A stretch of DNA of 64,000 nucleotides from NCBI GenBank assembly GCA_040905865.1, contig JBBDQU010000074.1, positions 1-64,000 on the forward strand, given 5' to 3'. Under the pieces are notes generated by a model, which saw only the letters and a list, made by a program, of their open reading frames with translations, was not told the DNA's origin and made no database searches. Each line of letters starts with the position of its first letter. Position 1 is the first letter of the stretch. The position numbers and the translations under genes are program-made. This DNA comes from Alphaproteobacteria bacterium. Its GTDB lineage: Bacteria > Pseudomonadota > Alphaproteobacteria > UBA8366 > GCA-2717185. This document shows positions 7,862 through 16,904 of this stretch, in pieces.

Positions 7862-9397
7862 CTATACACAAAAAGGTTTGTCGGAACAGTAATAGCGTCG
7901 TCCGTATTTGGCTTCGTCGTTCCGTGGCCCAAGCCATTTGCCTTCCGCGATCCGGCGCAAGGTCTGACGTCTCCGTACCGGCTCCAATTCGGGAGCATCA
8001 TCAATCGGATTGTTGAGCACCTCTACGACAATCCGCCGTTTGCTCTTATATCCCCGCACGCGCCACTGGGCGCCGTCGAGCATCAGTTCGTAATCACCCG
8101 ATTCGACCGGCAACCGCTCCGCCGACTGTCGCCAAAATGAATTCTCCGGCGGTTGGTAGAATGACGCCACGAGCGAACGCAGAGACCAAAGACTGCTGGC
8201 GGGTCCGGAATACGGATCGAGGAGACGCGGATCGGCGTCCCAATACCCTTGCGTGATCCCGCCATGACGGAGCGCCCCATGACGGATAAAATAACGCCAA
8301 ACCGTGTCGAGCGCGCGGCGCGCTTCCCCCGCAGAGACGATATCCGAATGACGTTCGCACCCGAATACGAGCGGCGCCGGTGCCGCCATTCGGTAACAGA
8401 GGCTTCGTCCCATAATGGGGATGCCCTCGGGTCCTATCAGGAACTTGTAACCCGATAGGAACTTTCGCAGGCTGTCTCGGATAAATTCAGGATCCCAATC
8501 CGGATCGATTTTGTCGATCCAGTCGAGAGCGTAATGAAAGCCCCAGGCGTTATAAAAATCGACCCTGCCGTTCGGCCCGTCCTTGAACCAACCGTCCCCG
8601 AGGTGGAACTCTTTGATGCGCTCATAATGAGCTTTAGCGCTTGAAATGCGGCCCGGATAGCCCAACGTGGCCAACACGCGATCGATTAAGACGAAAAAAA
8701 GATGCCAGTTATTATCGAGGCCCGGACACGAGTCCACGAGAGCGAGCCACGATACCACCTGATCGCGGCGGTCGGGGGGCAAGGAATTCCAAACGGTATC
8801 GCGGAAAAGCCATAAGGCAAGCGCAATGTCGGCAGCTTCGACAATCCGTTGATTACTCTTCCCGGGCATGTCTCCCCAATAGGAACGCGACCTGGGATCG
8901 GTTCCGGCAAGAAGGCCGCGCTCGAACTCTTTGGGAAGAGATATGCTTTTGTTACCCGGCAGGGTTAATTGCGGGTCTCGACCGGAGGCGCACCACGCTC
9001 CGAATAGCGGCATGATTCGGGAAAAGCCTTCGAGCTCATCCATTTTTCGACCGCTCCAACTCGGCAGGCCCGGATAAGCAGCACCTGCGCCGGAAGTGCA
9101 ACGGTACGCCGTCCAGCCGAGCGCAAAGTACCGGAAAAGGTCTTGGTATACTTTTGCATCCGGATGATCCATTGCCGAGAAGTTAGCAAGAAGCGCTTCA
9201 CCATGACGGGAAAAGCGCAATGGCCGCAAAACCGTTGGAGATCGCAGACAAAGCAGCCAGAGAAGCCTGCTCCGATCCAGAACTTGATTTCGCGCATTTT
9301 CCGCCAGCACGTGCAGGGCCCTCCGATTTGGCTGCTTAAAGGCTAAAGCATTCTTTTCATGCATGCAATTCGGCGTCAGATGATTCAATCTTGACAC
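7862..9397 (-). CDS. DUF2264-type protein, probable glycan-active enzyme
   Basis: A 511-residue protein resembling the DUF2264 family. Landmarks are LPSWSGRKMDELEGFSRIMP near residues 111-130, the run NSLPPDRRDQVVSWLALV, then DNNWHLFFVLIDRVLATLG, and FHLGDGWFKDGPNGRVDFYN, which are conserved in that family and suggest an alpha/alpha-toroid fold like those of unsaturated glycoside hydrolases and lyases. No signal peptide is evident. The first codon is a GTG at 9397; a downstream ATG at 9364 is an alternative. It is convergent with the CBS gene and divergent from the ABC exporter, inside the glycan cassette, which fits a role in handling surface polysaccharide. The activity is not established by sequence. 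Confidence 0.75.
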   Translation of the reverse strand: MSRLNHLTPNCMHEKNALAFKQPNRRALHVLAENARNQVLDRSRLLWLLCLRSPTVLRPLRFSRHGEALLANFSAMDHPDAKVYQDLFRYFALGWTAYRCTSGAGAAYPGLPSWSGRKMDELEGFSRIMPLFGAWCASGRDPQLTLPGNKSISLPKEFERGLLAGTDPRSRSYWGDMPGKSNQRIVEAADIALALWLFRDTVWNSLPPDRRDQVVSWLALVDSCPGLDNNWHLFFVLIDRVLATLGYPGRISSAKAHYERIKEFHLGDGWFKDGPNGRVDFYNAWGFHYALDWIDKIDPDWDPEFIRDSLRKFLSGYKFLIGPEGIPIMGRSLCYRMAAPAPLVFGCERHSDIVSAGEARRALDTVWRYFIRHGALRHGGITQGYWDADPRLLDPYSGPASSLWSLRSLVASFYQPPENSFWRQSAERLPVESGDYELMLDGAQWRVRGYKSKRRIVVEVLNNPIDDAPELEPVRRRQTLRRIAEGKWLGPRNDEAKYGRRYYCSDKPFCV

Positions 9398-9412
9398 AAC
9401 CTGATCACACGA

Positions 9413-9427
9413 AAGCCTTCAAGGCTT
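9413..9427. promoter_or_regulatory. Perfect 15-bp palindrome in the divergent control region
   Basis: AAGCCTT-C-AAGGCTT lies between the minus-strand DUF2264 gene and the plus-strand exporter operon, 16 bases from the DUF2264 start. Its symmetry and position suit a dimeric repressor site, but no regulator is encoded in the cassette. Confidence 0.3.
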
Positions 9428-9488
9428 CGTTACGATTCAAAAATTAAATGAACAGGCAAAATAAAAGGAGGTCAGCGAGAAAAATAAT

Positions 9489-9626
9489 ATGGCATACACC
9501 GAAAACCGGTTTAGCCATCTGCAAGAGTCTCTTCTTGTTCGACGCTTGCCGAAAATTCCAAATGCTTCTCTTCCATTGTTCCTAAAAACACGTATCAAGC
9601 CGTTATCCAAGAAACGGTCCGGCTGA
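9489..9626 (+). CDS. Possible 45-residue leader peptide before the exporter
   Basis: An ATG at 9489 opens a 45-codon frame whose TGA (9624-9626) overlaps the ATG of the ABC exporter by one base (TGATG), a layout typical of translational coupling. The peptide is basic (many Lys and Arg) without a membrane segment. A strong GGAGG lies at 9467-9471, but 17 bases from the ATG, which is too far for an efficient start. It may be a coupling leader or a chance frame. Confidence 0.3.
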   Translation: MAYTENRFSHLQESLLVRRLPKIPNASLPLFLKTRIKPLSKKRSG

Positions 9627-11425
9627 TGCTCGTCTCACTCAAGAAACTCGTCGCTCTTCTAACACGGCACAACCGGCGCACGATCGTGATCTTGTTCGGT
9701 TTGATGATCGCGGGCTCGTTGCTTGAGGTGGTTGGCATTGCGGCTATCCCCATCTTCGTGAGCACGATTGTCGACCCTTCGGCGCTAAATAAGTTTCCGG
9801 CTTTGCAAGAATTCCTCGCCACATACCAAATGACCGACAAACGAGAATTGGTTTTATGGGGCGCTCTCATTCTGATCGTCGTGTTCGGTATTAAGAACGG
9901 CTTTCTTGTTTTCAGTTTCTACTGGCAGATGGTGTTCGTTAAAAATCGACGCATCGAACTTTCACGATCCCTCACCCACGCTTATATGGGAGCGCCGTAT
10001 ACATTCCATCTCACGCACAACACTTCCGAAATCATGAGCAATATCGACCGTGAGGTCACGTTGATCGCCAATCAGGTAATCACGCCGATTCTCGAGATTG
10101 CCACACGTTTTCTGATGCTTCTTGGGATTTTAGTTTTCCTGTTCGCGGTTGAACCCTTAATCACTCTTTTTTGGCTGCTGGCTTTCAGTTTGATCGGTGT
10201 GCTCGGCATTGTCGCCCTAAGTACAAAGTTGAAGCTTTTCGGCCTCGAGGAACAGCAGAACCGGCGGCGGTTCGTCAAAGCACTCTATCAAGGGTTCGGA
10301 ATTATCAAGGAGGCACGAATCCTGAATCGCGAATCGTTTTTTTCCAAACAAATCGTGGAAACCGTAAGCCGGATGGCGAAGACGTTGGCGTTCAAGCAAT
10401 TTGCGACAAAGGCGGTTCCCCCGGTCACCGAATTCGCCGCATTGACCAGTTTGCTGTGTCTCGTGGTGGGTCTGATTCTTCTCGGCCGATCGACCGAGTC
10501 GATTCTCATCACGTTATCGCTGTTTATCGTCGGCCTGATCAGAATGCGCGAAACCATCAGCGCCGCCATGGCTCACTTTGCCACATTGCGCTACTCGATC
10601 GTCTCGATCGATCCCGTCTACAACGACCTCAAATATTTGGAGTCACGCAGCAAAACCTCGCATTTAGAGTCGGCGGCCACTCCCCAGCCGTATCACATGC
10701 ATCAACAGATCGAATTGCGCGACGTTTCCTATCGTTATGACGGCGCACCGCACGACGCTCTCAAGGATATTAATCTCGTTATCCCGGCAGGTTCCGCGGT
10801 CGGTTTTGTGGGCAGCACCGGAGCCGGCAAGTCGACTATCGTGGACACGATCCTGGGATTGCTCGATCCGGTAAAAGGGGGCGTGTTCGTCGATGGGAGA
10901 GACATCCGCGAGCGTGGGATCGATTCGTGGCAGGCGACGATAGGCTATGTGCCCCAGTCCATCTATCTCCTCGACGATACGATCCGTCGTAATATTGCGC
11001 TCGGCATTTCCGATGACGAAATAGACGAACGTGCGGTGTGGAATGCGCTAAAAGCGGCACAGCTCGAGAATTTCGTGAATCATCACCCCGCGGGCTTGGA
11101 TTCCGTAGTCGGCGAACAAGGTGTCAGATTATCGGGCGGAGAACGCCAACGCATCGGGATTGCGCGCGCCCTCTATCACGATCCGGACGTGCTCATCCTC
11201 GATGAAGCGACCTCTTCACTCGACGCGGCCACGGAACGCAGCATCGCCGCCTCGGTCGAGGAACTCAAGGGGCGCCGTACCATCATCATGATCGCGCACC
11301 GTCTTTCGACGGTGAGAAAGTGCGACATGTTGTACTTCCTTAAGGACGGCAAAATCGAGGCACACGGAGATTACGACGAACTCCAAGTTCGTCATCCAGA
11401 TTTCAAAGTCATGGCAACGATATAA
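9626..11425 (+). CDS. ABC exporter, fused permease and ATPase (PglK/MsbA-like)
   Basis: A 599-residue half-transporter. The N-terminal 320 residues form an exporter-type membrane domain with hydrophobic segments at about 20-45, 76-103, 160-200 and 265-305. The ATPase domain carries Walker A GSTGAGKST (396-404), the Q-loop in GYVPQSIYLLDD, signature LSGGERQR (501-508), Walker B VLILDE (521-526) and the switch His in IAHRLSTV. The family includes flippases of lipid-linked oligosaccharides (PglK) and lipid A (MsbA). With glycosyltransferases directly downstream, moving a lipid-linked glycan across the inner membrane is the likely role. It is the first full gene of a plus-strand operon through 16419. 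Confidence 0.9.
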   Translation: MLVSLKKLVALLTRHNRRTIVILFGLMIAGSLLEVVGIAAIPIFVSTIVDPSALNKFPALQEFLATYQMTDKRELVLWGALILIVVFGIKNGFLVFSFYWQMVFVKNRRIELSRSLTHAYMGAPYTFHLTHNTSEIMSNIDREVTLIANQVITPILEIATRFLMLLGILVFLFAVEPLITLFWLLAFSLIGVLGIVALSTKLKLFGLEEQQNRRRFVKALYQGFGIIKEARILNRESFFSKQIVETVSRMAKTLAFKQFATKAVPPVTEFAALTSLLCLVVGLILLGRSTESILITLSLFIVGLIRMRETISAAMAHFATLRYSIVSIDPVYNDLKYLESRSKTSHLESAATPQPYHMHQQIELRDVSYRYDGAPHDALKDINLVIPAGSAVGFVGSTGAGKSTIVDTILGLLDPVKGGVFVDGRDIRERGIDSWQATIGYVPQSIYLLDDTIRRNIALGISDDEIDERAVWNALKAAQLENFVNHHPAGLDSVVGEQGVRLSGGERQRIGIARALYHDPDVLILDEATSSLDAATERSIAASVEELKGRRTIIMIAHRLSTVRKCDMLYFLKDGKIEAHGDYDELQVRHPDFKVMATI

Positions 11426-11456
11426 ATCACGTTGAGTTTGCGAATTGAGGCTAGTA

Positions 11457-12713
11457 ATGGCGAACATAACAGATTCCATCGACCGTCACGAACTCTCCGA
11501 TACCTTCGCATACAAGACCCTGAGAAAGATCGGCGGCCGCATACGCCGCGGCCTGATGCACCTGCCGCCCCGACTGATGGCCGCCGGCCTCCCGCCATCC
11601 TGGGTCGGATACCGGTGGATGGCCGAGGAAAAGGTCGCCGCTTACTTTGCGCGCCACCGCAGGACCCTTGCGCCGGCCGAGTCCTACGAAACGATCCACC
11701 CGCGTGCCGTCGCCGCGAATCCTCTGCCGCTCAATGTCTTCGACCGGGAAACACTTCCGAAGGAACGAGGCTGGTGGGGATATTCGTTCTACGACGTTCC
11801 CGAACGGGTCAGCGATGAGACCTTCATCGCAACGGTAGCCGATTGCCGTATTTACTTCGCTTTCGATTCGAGAAAACAGTTTTATCCTTGCATCGTAACG
11901 AAAGACGACCGGGCGCTTTATCTAAGGGAAATCGCCTTCAAGCCGCACCACTTTCCCGTCGTCAGGGAGGCACGCCAACCCATTCGTATCCAACAAGCGA
12001 CATGGATTCTCGAGCGCGTGTACCATAATCATTCGCATTGGCTGACGGCCCATCTCCCCAAACTGAACTTGCTTAAATCACGCCAGGCTCTCGAAAACGT
12101 GCTGCTGCCGCCGAGCCTCGGTGGCGCCATGGACGCGTCGCTGCGGCTGCTCGGCCTCGACCCCGCCGATTTTCAAACGTTCGATCCGACCCGCCCGATC
12201 GAAGTAAAAGAACTAACGGTCGTCGGCACGGACCGTTTCCGCCCGGAATTGCTGCGCCCGGTACGCGATACGCTTGCTATCGCGGGGACACGGCCGCCGG
12301 AGCGGCGCATCTTCATCAGCCGGGCCCGCTCTCACGGGCGGCAACTCGTCAACGAAGACGAAATTTGGCCGATTTTGCGGAATGCCGGCTTCGAACGTGT
12401 GTTCATGGAAGAACTCTCCTTCGAGGAACAGGTCCGTTTAATGGGAGAAACCGCTGTCCTCCTTGCCCCCCATGGCGCGGGCATGACCAATATGATGTTC
12501 TGTCCGGCGGGCGCGCAGGTTGTCGAAATCGCGGATCTCGGTTTTCCAAACCCGAACTTTTACGCCCTTGCCTCCGCCATGGGACACGGTTACCGGATCG
12601 TGCCGGCCCAGGCCTTGGGGGAGGTCCACCCGTTGCATAAGGACCTCGCGGTCAATCCATCGGCCGTTCGCGAGGCGATCGGACAAATCGAAGCAGCAAA
12701 GGCGGCGGAATGA
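11457..12713 (+). CDS. Glycosyltransferase family 61 protein
   Basis: A protein of about 418 residues with the GT61/DUF563 C-terminal region. VVGTDRFRPELLRPVRD is followed by RRIFISRARSHGRQLVNEDEI (the usual R.RR...NE.E block), then FERVFMEELSFEEQV and the diagnostic LLAPHGAGMTNMMFCPAGAQVVEI. GT61 enzymes add xylose, arabinose or GlcNAc-type residues; bacterial members occur in capsule and O-antigen clusters. The start ATG at 11457 is preferred over one codon group upstream because GAGG precedes it at about 7 bases. Its stop overlaps the next start by four bases (ATGA), showing tight coupling. Confidence 0.88.
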   Translation: MANITDSIDRHELSDTFAYKTLRKIGGRIRRGLMHLPPRLMAAGLPPSWVGYRWMAEEKVAAYFARHRRTLAPAESYETIHPRAVAANPLPLNVFDRETLPKERGWWGYSFYDVPERVSDETFIATVADCRIYFAFDSRKQFYPCIVTKDDRALYLREIAFKPHHFPVVREARQPIRIQQATWILERVYHNHSHWLTAHLPKLNLLKSRQALENVLLPPSLGGAMDASLRLLGLDPADFQTFDPTRPIEVKELTVVGTDRFRPELLRPVRDTLAIAGTRPPERRIFISRARSHGRQLVNEDEIWPILRNAGFERVFMEELSFEEQVRLMGETAVLLAPHGAGMTNMMFCPAGAQVVEIADLGFPNPNFYALASAMGHGYRIVPAQALGEVHPLHKDLAVNPSAVREAIGQIEAAKAAE

Positions 12714-14683
12714 GAGTTTCGGTCGTCATTCCCTGTCGCAACGGCGCGGACTTGATCGCTTCAACACTCGACTCGCTTTTTAACCAGACCCTCCTCCCAT
12801 CCGAAACGATCCTGGTGGACAACGGTTCTACAGACGAGAGCGTGGCTATTGCCGAGACTTACGGCAAGCGCGTTTCCATTCTCTCCGAGCCTAGACCCGG
12901 CGCTTCGGTCACGCGGAATACGGGAGCGGCAGTCGCCACGGGCGATGCGATCATGTTCCTGGATGCCGACGATCTGCTCGGCCCGACGGCGCTTGAAAGC
13001 TTGGTTGCCGCTTTGGCCGACAATACCGGCAAGGTGGCCTGCTGTCCTTGGTATCGTTTCGAGCCGCACGGCAACTGTTGGTTCAGCGCGCCGCCGTCCT
13101 GCGCACCGCGCTGGCCCTGGCAAGACGACCTCGCCGCCTGGCTCACCGGCTGGTATCACCCGCCCTGCTCCGTGCTGTGGTCCCGCGAGGCCTACGAAAG
13201 AACCGACGGTTGGAGCGAGGACGTAAAAGTCAATACCGACGGCGACATCATGATGCGCGGCTTCATTCTCGGGAACCGGCTCGTGCGGACCCGCGCGGGT
13301 GCTGCGTACTACCGCCGGTTGCCGGCAGGGCAAGTCTCTCTCAGCGCAACGCGCAATACCGAGAAGGGTCTCGCGTCCCGTCTCCTGGTCCTGAAACGTG
13401 TCGGGGAAATGCTCGAAACCAGGAGCCGTCTTAACCGTTACCGCACTCCGCTCGGCATGGCGTTCGACGCCCTGGCTGCGGATAGTTCTGCTTACCCCGA
13501 GCTACAGCAAAAATGCCTAGCCGAGGCGAAACGGTGTTGTGGTCCACCCTCGTTGCGGCAGATGCGGCGTGTGCCCGCCGATGTGGCTTCGAAACTACGT
13601 TGGCGGGCCATTAGAGCACATGACTCCCTAGAACCCGAAATCGCACCGATTATGCCGGCCCGTGCCGAAGCACCGGCGGCGGACACCGTTTTCTCCACCG
13701 AACATACCGGCCCAAAACCGAAAGTCACCGTCATCATTCCAACCTTCGACCGGGCTCACATTTTGCCACGCGCCATCGATAGCGTTCTCGAGCAAAGCTT
13801 CGGGGATTTTGAGCTACTGGTAATCGACGACGCCTCACACGACGAGACGAAGGATGTCGTCGCCCAATATTCAGATCCGCGCCTGCAATACATAAAGCTC
13901 GAAAAAAATGGCGGTGTCGCGGCAGCCCGGAATTCGGGAATTCGTCGCGCACGCGGTGACTATATCGCCTTTCTCGACTCGGATGATGAATGGTTGTCCG
14001 AAAAACTGGCCCTGCAAGTCGGACTTCTCGATCGGCTGCCGAAGTCCACGGGACTCGTTTATTCCGCCATCGAAATTCTCGGCAGAGAAAGCGGCGTGGA
14101 GATTCTTGTTCCGGAAACACATGGCTACCCGCATCGCGCCCATCTATCCGGAACATTCATCGGCGCTGGGGGGTCCAACATCATGATACGCAAGGATGTA
14201 ACCCGAATGATCGGTTTCTTCGACGAATCCTTGCCTGCTATTGAAGATTTCGACTTTTGTCTTCGAGTCGGGCGTTTCTTCCGGATCGAGTTCATAGACC
14301 AGCCGCTCGTACGCTATCACGACACCGTGCAGGAAAGCGACTGTCAAGCCGGCGATCAGCGGCGATCACGCAATTTTATGCGGAACTTTCAGGCTCGCCA
14401 TGAGTTATTTAGAAGGAATCGTCATGAAATGCACGATTTGGGAGTCGAGCATTTATTCAGGCTTGAAACAGCGAAACGGCATTTAAATTGGCCTGAAGGA
14501 AACCATGCGATCGCCCGGCGAATGCTTCTACAGGGAATCCTGCGACAACCCGGCGAGCCCTCTCTCTATCCCTGGCTCGGCAAGTCTCTTTTGCCGGCGC
14601 GGCTTAGACCGTATGCCGGTGCCTTCGTGCGGCAGTTCCGCAATGCGTTCACGCCGGGCCCGCAGTTGAGCAAGAAATCATAA
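12710..14683 (+). CDS. Two-domain family 2 glycosyltransferase
   Basis: 657 residues with two complete GT-A glycosyltransferase domains in one chain. Domain 1 begins VSVVIPCRNGADLI and has the donor-site ILVDNGSTDES and the acidic FLDADDLL. Domain 2 begins near residue 338 with KVTVIIPTFDRAHILPRAID, then LLVIDDASHDET, the NGGVAAARNSG block and FLDSDDEWL. Such double GT2 proteins can build alternating or disaccharide units in capsules and O-chains. It starts within the stop of the GT61 gene (ATGA overlap). A 70-base gap then precedes the FkbM gene. The sugar specificities cannot be read. Confidence 0.9.
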   Translation: MRVSVVIPCRNGADLIASTLDSLFNQTLLPSETILVDNGSTDESVAIAETYGKRVSILSEPRPGASVTRNTGAAVATGDAIMFLDADDLLGPTALESLVAALADNTGKVACCPWYRFEPHGNCWFSAPPSCAPRWPWQDDLAAWLTGWYHPPCSVLWSREAYERTDGWSEDVKVNTDGDIMMRGFILGNRLVRTRAGAAYYRRLPAGQVSLSATRNTEKGLASRLLVLKRVGEMLETRSRLNRYRTPLGMAFDALAADSSAYPELQQKCLAEAKRCCGPPSLRQMRRVPADVASKLRWRAIRAHDSLEPEIAPIMPARAEAPAADTVFSTEHTGPKPKVTVIIPTFDRAHILPRAIDSVLEQSFGDFELLVIDDASHDETKDVVAQYSDPRLQYIKLEKNGGVAAARNSGIRRARGDYIAFLDSDDEWLSEKLALQVGLLDRLPKSTGLVYSAIEILGRESGVEILVPETHGYPHRAHLSGTFIGAGGSNIMIRKDVTRMIGFFDESLPAIEDFDFCLRVGRFFRIEFIDQPLVRYHDTVQESDCQAGDQRRSRNFMRNFQARHELFRRNRHEMHDLGVEHLFRLETAKRHLNWPEGNHAIARRMLLQGILRQPGEPSLYPWLGKSLLPARLRPYAGAFVRQFRNAFTPGPQLSKKS

Positions 14684-14753
14684 GCCGCAGCGCGCCGACG
14701 ACCGGCACGATACTTAGCGGATGAAAAACTTAAATCGGTAACGGAGATATACC

Positions 14754-15641
14754 ATGCACGACCTAACGCTCTCAATGCGAGCCGTGATGACGGCGCGCCG
14801 GATGGGTAAAAAATTTGCGAAGCGGATCGGCGGATATGTCGATTACGACTTACACCTTTATGAAGCAATCGAGAGCCTCCGCCAATGGTCCTCAAAGGAT
14901 ATCATTTTCGATGTAGGCGCCAATGACGGGCGGACGGTTTCCCGTCTTATGAACCACCTGCCATCACCGAAAATTTACGCTTTCGAGCCCGTGACCGAGA
15001 CATACCGGTTGCTGGTTAAGGAAACATCGAAACTATCCAACGTCATCCCGATGAATCTCGCTCTGGGGACCGAGGTCGGCAAACAAATAATGTATCTAAA
15101 CGATCAAAGCGTGCTCAGTTCCCTCTATCCTGAATGGTCGGATTACGACAAAACCGAAGAGATCGACATAACGACTGTCGATTCAATGGTAGATAAACTC
15201 GGCATTGACTCGATAGCCCTTCTGAAAATCGATGCGGAAGGACATGACTTCGATGTCGTGAAAGGCGCCGAGAACTCCATCCGTTCCGGAAGCATCAATA
15301 TGATCCAGGTTGAAGCCGGTTTCGATGCACCGGGGTGGCGCAAAATGCCGTCCCTCTGGGACTTTCGAGACTACCTAGATTCCTTCGGCTATTACCTGCA
15401 CGGAGTCTACAACCAATGCAAAGCGCCAATTTCGGCAGTCGATAACGACGGATTCGCCGACGCCGATAAACTAAATAAGAACATTCTTGTGTTTTGCGAC
15501 GCTCTTTTTGTGCGACATGGAAATCCAAATAAATCGCTAAATCAATTATTAGGACTGTTGCCCGGACGAGAAAACACGCGTCAACAGCTACATAAACACG
15601 ACGCAAATAAATTATCCGAGAAAGAAATAGAAGGAGGATGA
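14754..15641 (+). CDS. FkbM-family methyltransferase
   Basis: A 295-residue SAM methyltransferase of the FkbM type. Motif I is IIFDVGANDGRTVSRL (about residues 50-65), followed by KIYAFEPVTETYRLL, the NLALGTEVGK block, TTVDSMVDKL and the characteristic LLKIDAEGHDFDVVKGAENS. FkbM enzymes O-methylate sugars or polyketides, and in bacterial surface clusters they usually methylate glycans. It follows the double glycosyltransferase and lies one base before the next methyltransferase, so the two are surely co-translated. The DNA here is visibly more AT-rich than the flanking core genes. Confidence 0.92.
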   Translation: MHDLTLSMRAVMTARRMGKKFAKRIGGYVDYDLHLYEAIESLRQWSSKDIIFDVGANDGRTVSRLMNHLPSPKIYAFEPVTETYRLLVKETSKLSNVIPMNLALGTEVGKQIMYLNDQSVLSSLYPEWSDYDKTEEIDITTVDSMVDKLGIDSIALLKIDAEGHDFDVVKGAENSIRSGSINMIQVEAGFDAPGWRKMPSLWDFRDYLDSFGYYLHGVYNQCKAPISAVDNDGFADADKLNKNILVFCDALFVRHGNPNKSLNQLLGLLPGRENTRQQLHKHDANKLSEKEIEGG

Positions 15642-15642
15642 G

Positions 15643-16419
15643 ATGAATTTCGAAAAAATTCACGATCTTATCGGCCACATTCCCTTCATCACCGAGCAAA
15701 ATGCACGTTACATTTACGAGCTCATCATTGAAAAGAAGATTCAGGACGTTCTTGAATTGGGGATCGGCCACGGGGCCGCCATCTGCTATATCGCAGCCGC
15801 CCTTGACGAATTGAAACGAGGCACGGTAACCGGCGTAGATTTGCTCGAGGCCGCGGATATGTTCATGCCTTCGGCTGAAGAACTCGTGCAGCAATTTGGC
15901 CTAGAACGTTATGTAGAAATTTACCGCATGGAGTCCGGCTACAACTGGTTCCTGCATGACAAGATCGCAAGTCAAACGAAGGATAATGCCTGCGAAGAGT
16001 GCTACGATCTATGCATCATCGACGGGCCGAAGAACTGGACGATCGATGGCGCGGCCTTTTTCATGGTGGACAAGCTTTTGCGCAAGGATGGCCGCCTTAT
16101 CTTCGATGATTATGATTGGACTTACTCTCAAGCACATGAAACCCGTGACGCCACGGACGGCATAACGCACCGCGGGCTCTCGACAGAGGAGCTTACGACA
16201 CCCCACATCAAGGAAGTCGTCGACCTTCTCGTTCTCCAACACCCGAACTACGGCAAGCTCACGATGTTGAACGGCACCGAATGGGTCATCGCTGAAAAGG
16301 TTGCCGCCCAAAGGAAAGTGGTGGAGTTGACCCGCTCCCTTACGTTGAAGGAATGTGTGCATCGACTCGTGATGCTTCTAAAAGAAACATCGTACCCGAA
16401 AGCTGTTCGCAAACCTTAG
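15643..16419 (+). CDS. Class I SAM methyltransferase (Methyltransf_24-like)
   Basis: A 258-residue protein with the SAM-binding motif VLELGIGHGAAICYIAAAL (about residues 38-56), GTVTGVDLLEAAD, the acidic LCIIDGPKNWTIDGAAFF and GRLIFDDYDWTY. This order matches the Methyltransf_24/cephalosporin-hydroxylase-like group that modifies sugars in surface polymers and natural products. AGGAGGATGAG gives a strong ribosome-binding site overlapping the end of the FkbM gene. It is the last gene of the cassette. The duplicated CBS tail begins 46 bases after its stop. The acceptor is unknown. Confidence 0.83.
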   Translation: MNFEKIHDLIGHIPFITEQNARYIYELIIEKKIQDVLELGIGHGAAICYIAAALDELKRGTVTGVDLLEAADMFMPSAEELVQQFGLERYVEIYRMESGYNWFLHDKIASQTKDNACEECYDLCIIDGPKNWTIDGAAFFMVDKLLRKDGRLIFDDYDWTYSQAHETRDATDGITHRGLSTEELTTPHIKEVVDLLVLQHPNYGKLTMLNGTEWVIAEKVAAQRKVVELTRSLTLKECVHRLVMLLKETSYPKAVRKP

Positions 16420-16464
16420 AATTCCTACCGCTTGCCTCGGCATTTCTCGCACCGACCGGCGAGA

Positions 16465-16563
16465 TCGGCTTTATTTCCATCGGCGACGTGGTGAAAAACC
16501 GGCTTCAGGATCAAGGCCGAGGAAAATCAACTGCGCGAATACGTGACCGGCAGCAGCTATTAA
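16465..16563 (+). pseudogene. Truncated copy of the CBS gene 3' end
   Basis: About 99 bases repeat 7694-7794 in direct orientation (two substitutions, a 2-base deletion that shifts the frame, stop TAA in place of TGA). No start codon, promoter or upstream part of the gene accompanies it. It marks the right boundary of the glycan cassette and shows that the cassette was placed next to, or copied together with, this gene end. Confidence 0.9.
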
Positions 16564-16904
16564 AACCGTACACCGGTTCTTTCCGCGCAGACGATGGCTC
16601 CGGAGATTATCCTCGGATGCCGATAATCGCGGCCGGGCCATTCAGGGCCGTTCCCGTCGGCATGGTCCCGGATGATCGTCTCGCTCACAAAAACAAAACC
16701 GTTTTTCACACCCTCGGGAAGATAAAGAGCGGGCGTCCGACGGACGCTGACCGCTTCTCGTGTTTCGTTCTAAAAATTTTTCAACGGGGCGCGATACGGG
16801 AAATAAAACGGCTGGCATTGAAATACAGGCGGCCATAATTTATACATGATAATTCATAAAACGAATGACAACCGTCAAACACATAACAAACAAGGGGTGC
16901 TTCA
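16564..16904. other. Intergenic region right of the glycan cassette
   Basis: 341 bases with no gene-like frame. The open frame at 16353-16838 only reads the frameshifted CBS remnant. The last 90 bases turn AT-rich and contain a good promoter candidate (16818-16846) for the receptor gene. Confidence 0.5.
16818..16846 (+). promoter_or_regulatory. Candidate sigma-70 promoter for the Bug-type receptor gene
   Basis: TTGAAA (16818-16823), exactly 17 bases, then TATACA (16841-16846). The start codon at 16905 is about 50 bases past the expected transcription start, with AAGGGG just before it. Confidence 0.5.

Noticed and set aside
16353-16838. 161-codon frame that includes CBS-like residues GFISIGDVVKNRLQ
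   Set aside because: It reads the end of the methyltransferase out of frame, then the frameshifted CBS remnant and non-coding DNA. No start signal or conserved domain as a whole.
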